Source of the DNA: Alphaproteobacteria bacterium
GTDB taxonomy: Bacteria; Pseudomonadota; Alphaproteobacteria; CAAGCB01; CAG-977
Assembly (NCBI GenBank): GCA_021639925.1
Contig: JAJXEL010000079.1
Coordinates: 1 to 9,490 of the forward strand
DNA length: 9,490 bases
Reading direction: 5' to 3'
Part shown: piece after piece, positions 7,674 through 9,490 of the stretch
How the letters are laid out: the number at the start of each line of letters is the position of its first letter
Numbering within the stretch: position 1 is the first letter of the stretch
Made by a program: the position numbers and the translations under genes
Notes under the pieces: generated by a model
What the model saw: the letters and a program-made list of their open reading frames with translations, nothing else
Databases searched by the model: none
Told to the model about the DNA's origin: nothing

Positions 7674-7871
7674 TTAGCCGTTTTTCAGCCTGACTGCAAT
7701 TGCCGCAGCGACCAGAGCCTCGTCTCCGTCCGTTGTTTTTTCGGTTTCGTCCGATATGCCCAGATATTGAAAAATCGCCGCCTGCGCATACATTGATGCG
7801 ATTAACAGCAGCAGAAACAAAAAAACGCCCGACATGCCGGTCAGCGTTAATTCCAATCCTTCCACAAACAT
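7674..7871 (-). CDS. oadG: Oxaloacetate decarboxylase, gamma subunit-like small membrane protein
   Basis: A 65-aa protein with one membrane helix (about 13-35) followed by a short cytoplasmic tail rich in Asp, Glu and Thr. Its end, EALVAAAIAVRL (51-62), is typical of the C-terminal segment of OadG-type gamma subunits. In the known complex the gamma subunit anchors OadA to OadB and helps assembly. Primary sequence is weak evidence at this length, but first position in an oadG-oadA-oadB order makes the call firm. AGAGG (7881-7877) sits five bases before the ATG. The protein is shorter than the Klebsiella subunit (about 83 aa) and its tail contains no histidine, so the His-rich zinc-binding end described there is absent. 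It opens the transcription unit. Confidence 0.88.
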   Translation of the reverse strand: MFVEGLELTLTGMSGVFLFLLLLIASMYAQAAIFQYLGISDETEKTTDGDEALVAAAIAVRLKNG

Positions 7872-8087
7872 GCAAACCTCTGTTTTAAAAATTACAACTA
7901 CCCCTTACTTTTTACTTTTATATAATGAACAAAAGAATTTTTCAAAATATTTCCGTTCCGGATTAACTTTTTATTCCCGCCTGAAAATAAGAGAAATCTT
8001 CTTGTTTTTCTTTTTTGCTGGACACCGGGGAAAGATATGGGCAAATCTACGTAAAACCGCATCGTCATTAATTTCGGGACAGTAAAA
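7872..8087. other. Divergent intergenic region between oadG and tdk
   Basis: This 216-bp AT-rich region separates two divergent units. It holds the oad promoter at its left end. On the plus strand a TATAAT lies at 7921-7926, overlapping the minus-strand -10, but no matching -35 box was found and it would leave a leader of about 155 bases before tdk. A pyrimidine-rich run (about 7997-8018) and a short GC-rich patch (about 8019-8040) follow. No convincing operator palindrome, RNA gene or conserved small ORF was found. Confidence 0.6.
7910..7945 (-). promoter_or_regulatory. Sigma70-type promoter of the oad unit
   Basis: On the minus strand, TTGAAA (7945-7940; five of six matches to TTGACA) is separated by exactly 17 bp from TATAAA (7922-7917; five of six to TATAAT). 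This places the transcript start near 7910, about 40 bases before the oadG ATG. It is the best promoter seen in the window and would drive oadG and the genes behind it. The prediction is from consensus only. Confidence 0.65.
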
Positions 8088-8705
8088 ATGCCAAAAGGAA
8101 CTCTGGAAGTCATCGCCGGCCCCATGTTTGCAGGAAAAACGTCCGCTTTGCTGAAAAAAGCGCGTTCTTTTGACGGAGAAATGATCCTGATCAAGCCGTC
8201 GTTTGACACCCGGTACGGTATTTGCGAAATCAAAACACACGACGGCGTCGCCGCCGAAGCGTTCAACCTGACAAACACCAGCGAAATCCTGGAATCCGAC
8301 GCCGTAGAAAAAGCGCAGGCCGTTTTTTTCGATGAAATCCAGTTTTTTACAGAACCTTATTTCGGCGGCGACGTCATCGCCTGCATCAGCACGCTGATGA
8401 ACAGAGGGTTGAACGTTGTCTGCTGCGGGCTGGACATGAACTGGAAAGGCGAACCGTTTGAAATCATTGCAAAACTGAAAACGATTGCCGACCGTTATAC
8501 AGCTTTGCAGGCCAGATGCGCCGTCTGCAATGAACCGGCGATTTTTACATACAAACGCGGCGGATCAAAATCGGATATAGAGCTTGGCGCCGCGGATATT
8601 TACGAACCCAGATGCGCCAGGCATTATCCGTTCAGTTCCGTTTACGAACCGCGGGAAGCAGAAGACAACATTGATTTAAGGCAAGGTGACCTCTTTGATT
8701 TTTAA
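8088..8705 (+). CDS. tdk: Thymidine kinase (type II)
   Basis: Cytoplasmic pyrimidine-salvage enzyme that phosphorylates thymidine to dTMP with ATP. The 205-aa length fits the small, zinc-containing type II family. The P-loop is GPMFAGKTS (11-19), and the Walker B-like FFDEIQFF (80-87) carries the probable catalytic base Glu83. CGLDMNWKGEPF (113-124) matches the conserved G-L-D-x-D/N-F-x-G-x-PF segment. The structural zinc site is Cys144 and Cys147 (CAVC) with Cys176 and His179. The C-terminal substrate loop ends in a conserved Tyr172 before the second zinc pair. GGGA at 8076-8079 is eight bases before the ATG. It overlaps the following membrane-protein gene by 11 bp, suggesting coexpression. 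No promoter could be assigned with confidence. Confidence 0.95.
   Translation: MPKGTLEVIAGPMFAGKTSALLKKARSFDGEMILIKPSFDTRYGICEIKTHDGVAAEAFNLTNTSEILESDAVEKAQAVFFDEIQFFTEPYFGGDVIACISTLMNRGLNVVCCGLDMNWKGEPFEIIAKLKTIADRYTALQARCAVCNEPAIFTYKRGGSKSDIELGAADIYEPRCARHYPFSSVYEPREAEDNIDLRQGDLFDF
8683..8697 (+). promoter_or_regulatory. Shine-Dalgarno and TTG start inside the end of tdk
   Basis: AAGGTG at 8683-8688, within the last codons of tdk, is followed after six bases by TTG (8695-8697), the probable start of the membrane-protein gene in the +1 frame relative to tdk. No ATG exists in that frame until 8896, well inside conserved sequence. A GTG at 8686 falls within the Shine-Dalgarno sequence itself and is less likely. 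Confidence 0.65.
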
Positions 8706-9490
8706 AGATTTCTCGGCTAAAAAGTTTTTTGAATTTTATCTTCGGCACGAATATGTTTTCGCCGTTTGTTTCGTTTTAATCTGGCAGGTTTACTTAATTT
8801 GCCGGTCACAGGCGACGTTGTCGGAAACAGATAATTTTACACATGCTTTGCGTCTGGTTGATTTCATTTCGTCGGGATCATGGGCGGAAATCATGTATAT
8901 GCATGACAACTATCCTTTCGGGCAGATGCTGCATTTCACGCGGATTACAGACATGTTTTTGTTTGCGGCCAGCCTGCCCTTTCTGCCCTTTACAGATGTT
9001 AAACAAGCTGTCTTTTACGGGTGTTTTTTATACCAGCCTTTGATTGCGGGATTGTCTGCCGCGGGGTTAATCTGGGCGGGGAAAGCTTTCTTTGGTCCGG
9101 CGCTGCGAATCTTTTCCCTGACGCTTTATTTCTGCCAGTTTCCGATCTTGTCGTTATTTACGGCGGGACGCGCGGATCATCACGTTTTGTTGAACCTGCT
9201 GATTATTATTACTGTCGGCAGCCTGATGCACGGTTTTAAGACAGGACGTATTGCTTTTTTTAAAACGGCAGGAATATTCGCCGGATTATCCGTATGGGCA
9301 ACGCCGGAAGGATTTCTGGCAGCCGTATTAACAACGGCGGGAATGGTTTTAAGCTGGCTGTTAAAATGTCAAAGTATGAGGCAGATCAGAATCTTCTGCC
9401 AATATTTTTTCTTAACCGCCGCCGTTTGTCTGATCGTTAACCCGCCGATGCAGGGAATGTTGTTTGCCGACAACGGCCGGTTGTCTGTAT
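8695..9490 (+). CDS. GT-C/STT3-like integral membrane protein (3' end outside window)
   Basis: An uninterrupted frame runs from a TTG start to the window end (265 codons, no stop). After a basic N-terminus there is a membrane helix (about 21-37) and then an external loop with Asp46 in ETDNF, a conserved Arg53, Trp63 and HFTRITD (80-86). More hydrophobic helices follow, with a second signature GRADHH (158-163) and WATPEGF (201-207). The acidic first loop, an H-x-x-R-x-x-D element and a G-R-x-D-H-H element recall STT3/oligosaccharyltransferase-like GT-C proteins frequent in alphaproteobacteria, which use lipid-linked sugar donors. Substrate and acceptor are unknown, and the bacterial members are often annotated only as hypothetical. 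It overlaps tdk by 11 bp, so translation may be coupled. The missing C-terminal half would normally carry the soluble domain, if there is one. Confidence 0.75.
   Translation, partial: MIFKDFSAKKFFEFYLRHEYVFAVCFVLIWQVYLICRSQATLSETDNFTHALRLVDFISSGSWAEIMYMHDNYPFGQMLHFTRITDMFLFAASLPFLPFTDVKQAVFYGCFLYQPLIAGLSAAGLIWAGKAFFGPALRIFSLTLYFCQFPILSLFTAGRADHHVLLNLLIIITVGSLMHGFKTGRIAFFKTAGIFAGLSVWATPEGFLAAVLTTAGMVLSWLLKCQSMRQIRIFCQYFFLTAAVCLIVNPPMQGMLFADNGRLSV

Noticed and set aside
7911..7926. Plus-strand TATAAT as the tdk promoter
   Set aside because: No -35 element at 15-20 bp spacing and a long leader would result, so it is noted only as a possibility and not called as a promoter feature.
7834..8085. 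83-codon plus-strand frame ending just before tdk, considered as a small gene
   Set aside because: It begins inside oadG on the opposite strand, crosses the oad promoter, and has no ribosome-binding site or recognisable domain.
7898..8278. Minus-strand frames overlapping the start of tdk (also 7971-8240)
   Set aside because: They overlap the P-loop region of a certain thymidine kinase gene and the oad promoter; no family resemblance.

Overview
The window looks like chromosome from a Gram-negative bacterium. The best guess is an alphaproteobacterium, possibly an uncultured anaerobic or gut lineage. The pointers are a biotin-dependent Na+-pumping decarboxylase, TPR-methyltransferases of a type common in alphaproteobacteria, and an STT3-like GT-C membrane protein with the loop signatures seen in alphaproteobacterial homologues. 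No rRNA, tRNA, IS element, phage gene or CRISPR array was seen, so the lineage is inferred from gene character only.

Layout. Bases 1-128 hold the possible 3' end of an unidentified gene, a perfect bidirectional hairpin terminator (53-83) and a second stem-loop. From 7871 down to 129 six genes run on the minus strand in the order oadG, oadA, oadB, TPR-methyltransferase 1, TPR-methyltransferase 2, nhaA. The first five are tightly packed: gaps of 18 and 11 bp, then two one-base stop/start overlaps (TGATG and TAATG). nhaA follows after 63 bp. A good sigma70-type promoter (TTGAAA, 17 bp, TATAAA) lies just upstream of oadG, and no terminator is visible before the hairpin beyond nhaA. The set therefore reads as one transcription unit, although nhaA could have its own promoter. 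On the plus strand, a type II thymidine kinase gene (8088-8705) overlaps by 11 bp an STT3-like membrane gene that starts at a TTG codon (8695) and runs off the window.

How the genes fit together. OadA carries out the carboxyltransferase step and carries biotin. OadB is the membrane decarboxylase that exports Na+, and OadG anchors and assembles the complex. NhaA couples Na+ and H+ gradients across the same membrane. The ends of the unit thus make a coherent sodium-bioenergetics module. In its middle sit two different TPR plus class I SAM-methyltransferase proteins, translationally coupled to oadB and to each other. Their substrate is unknown, and this is the most interesting feature of the window. 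The tdk/GT-C pair is a separate divergent unit.
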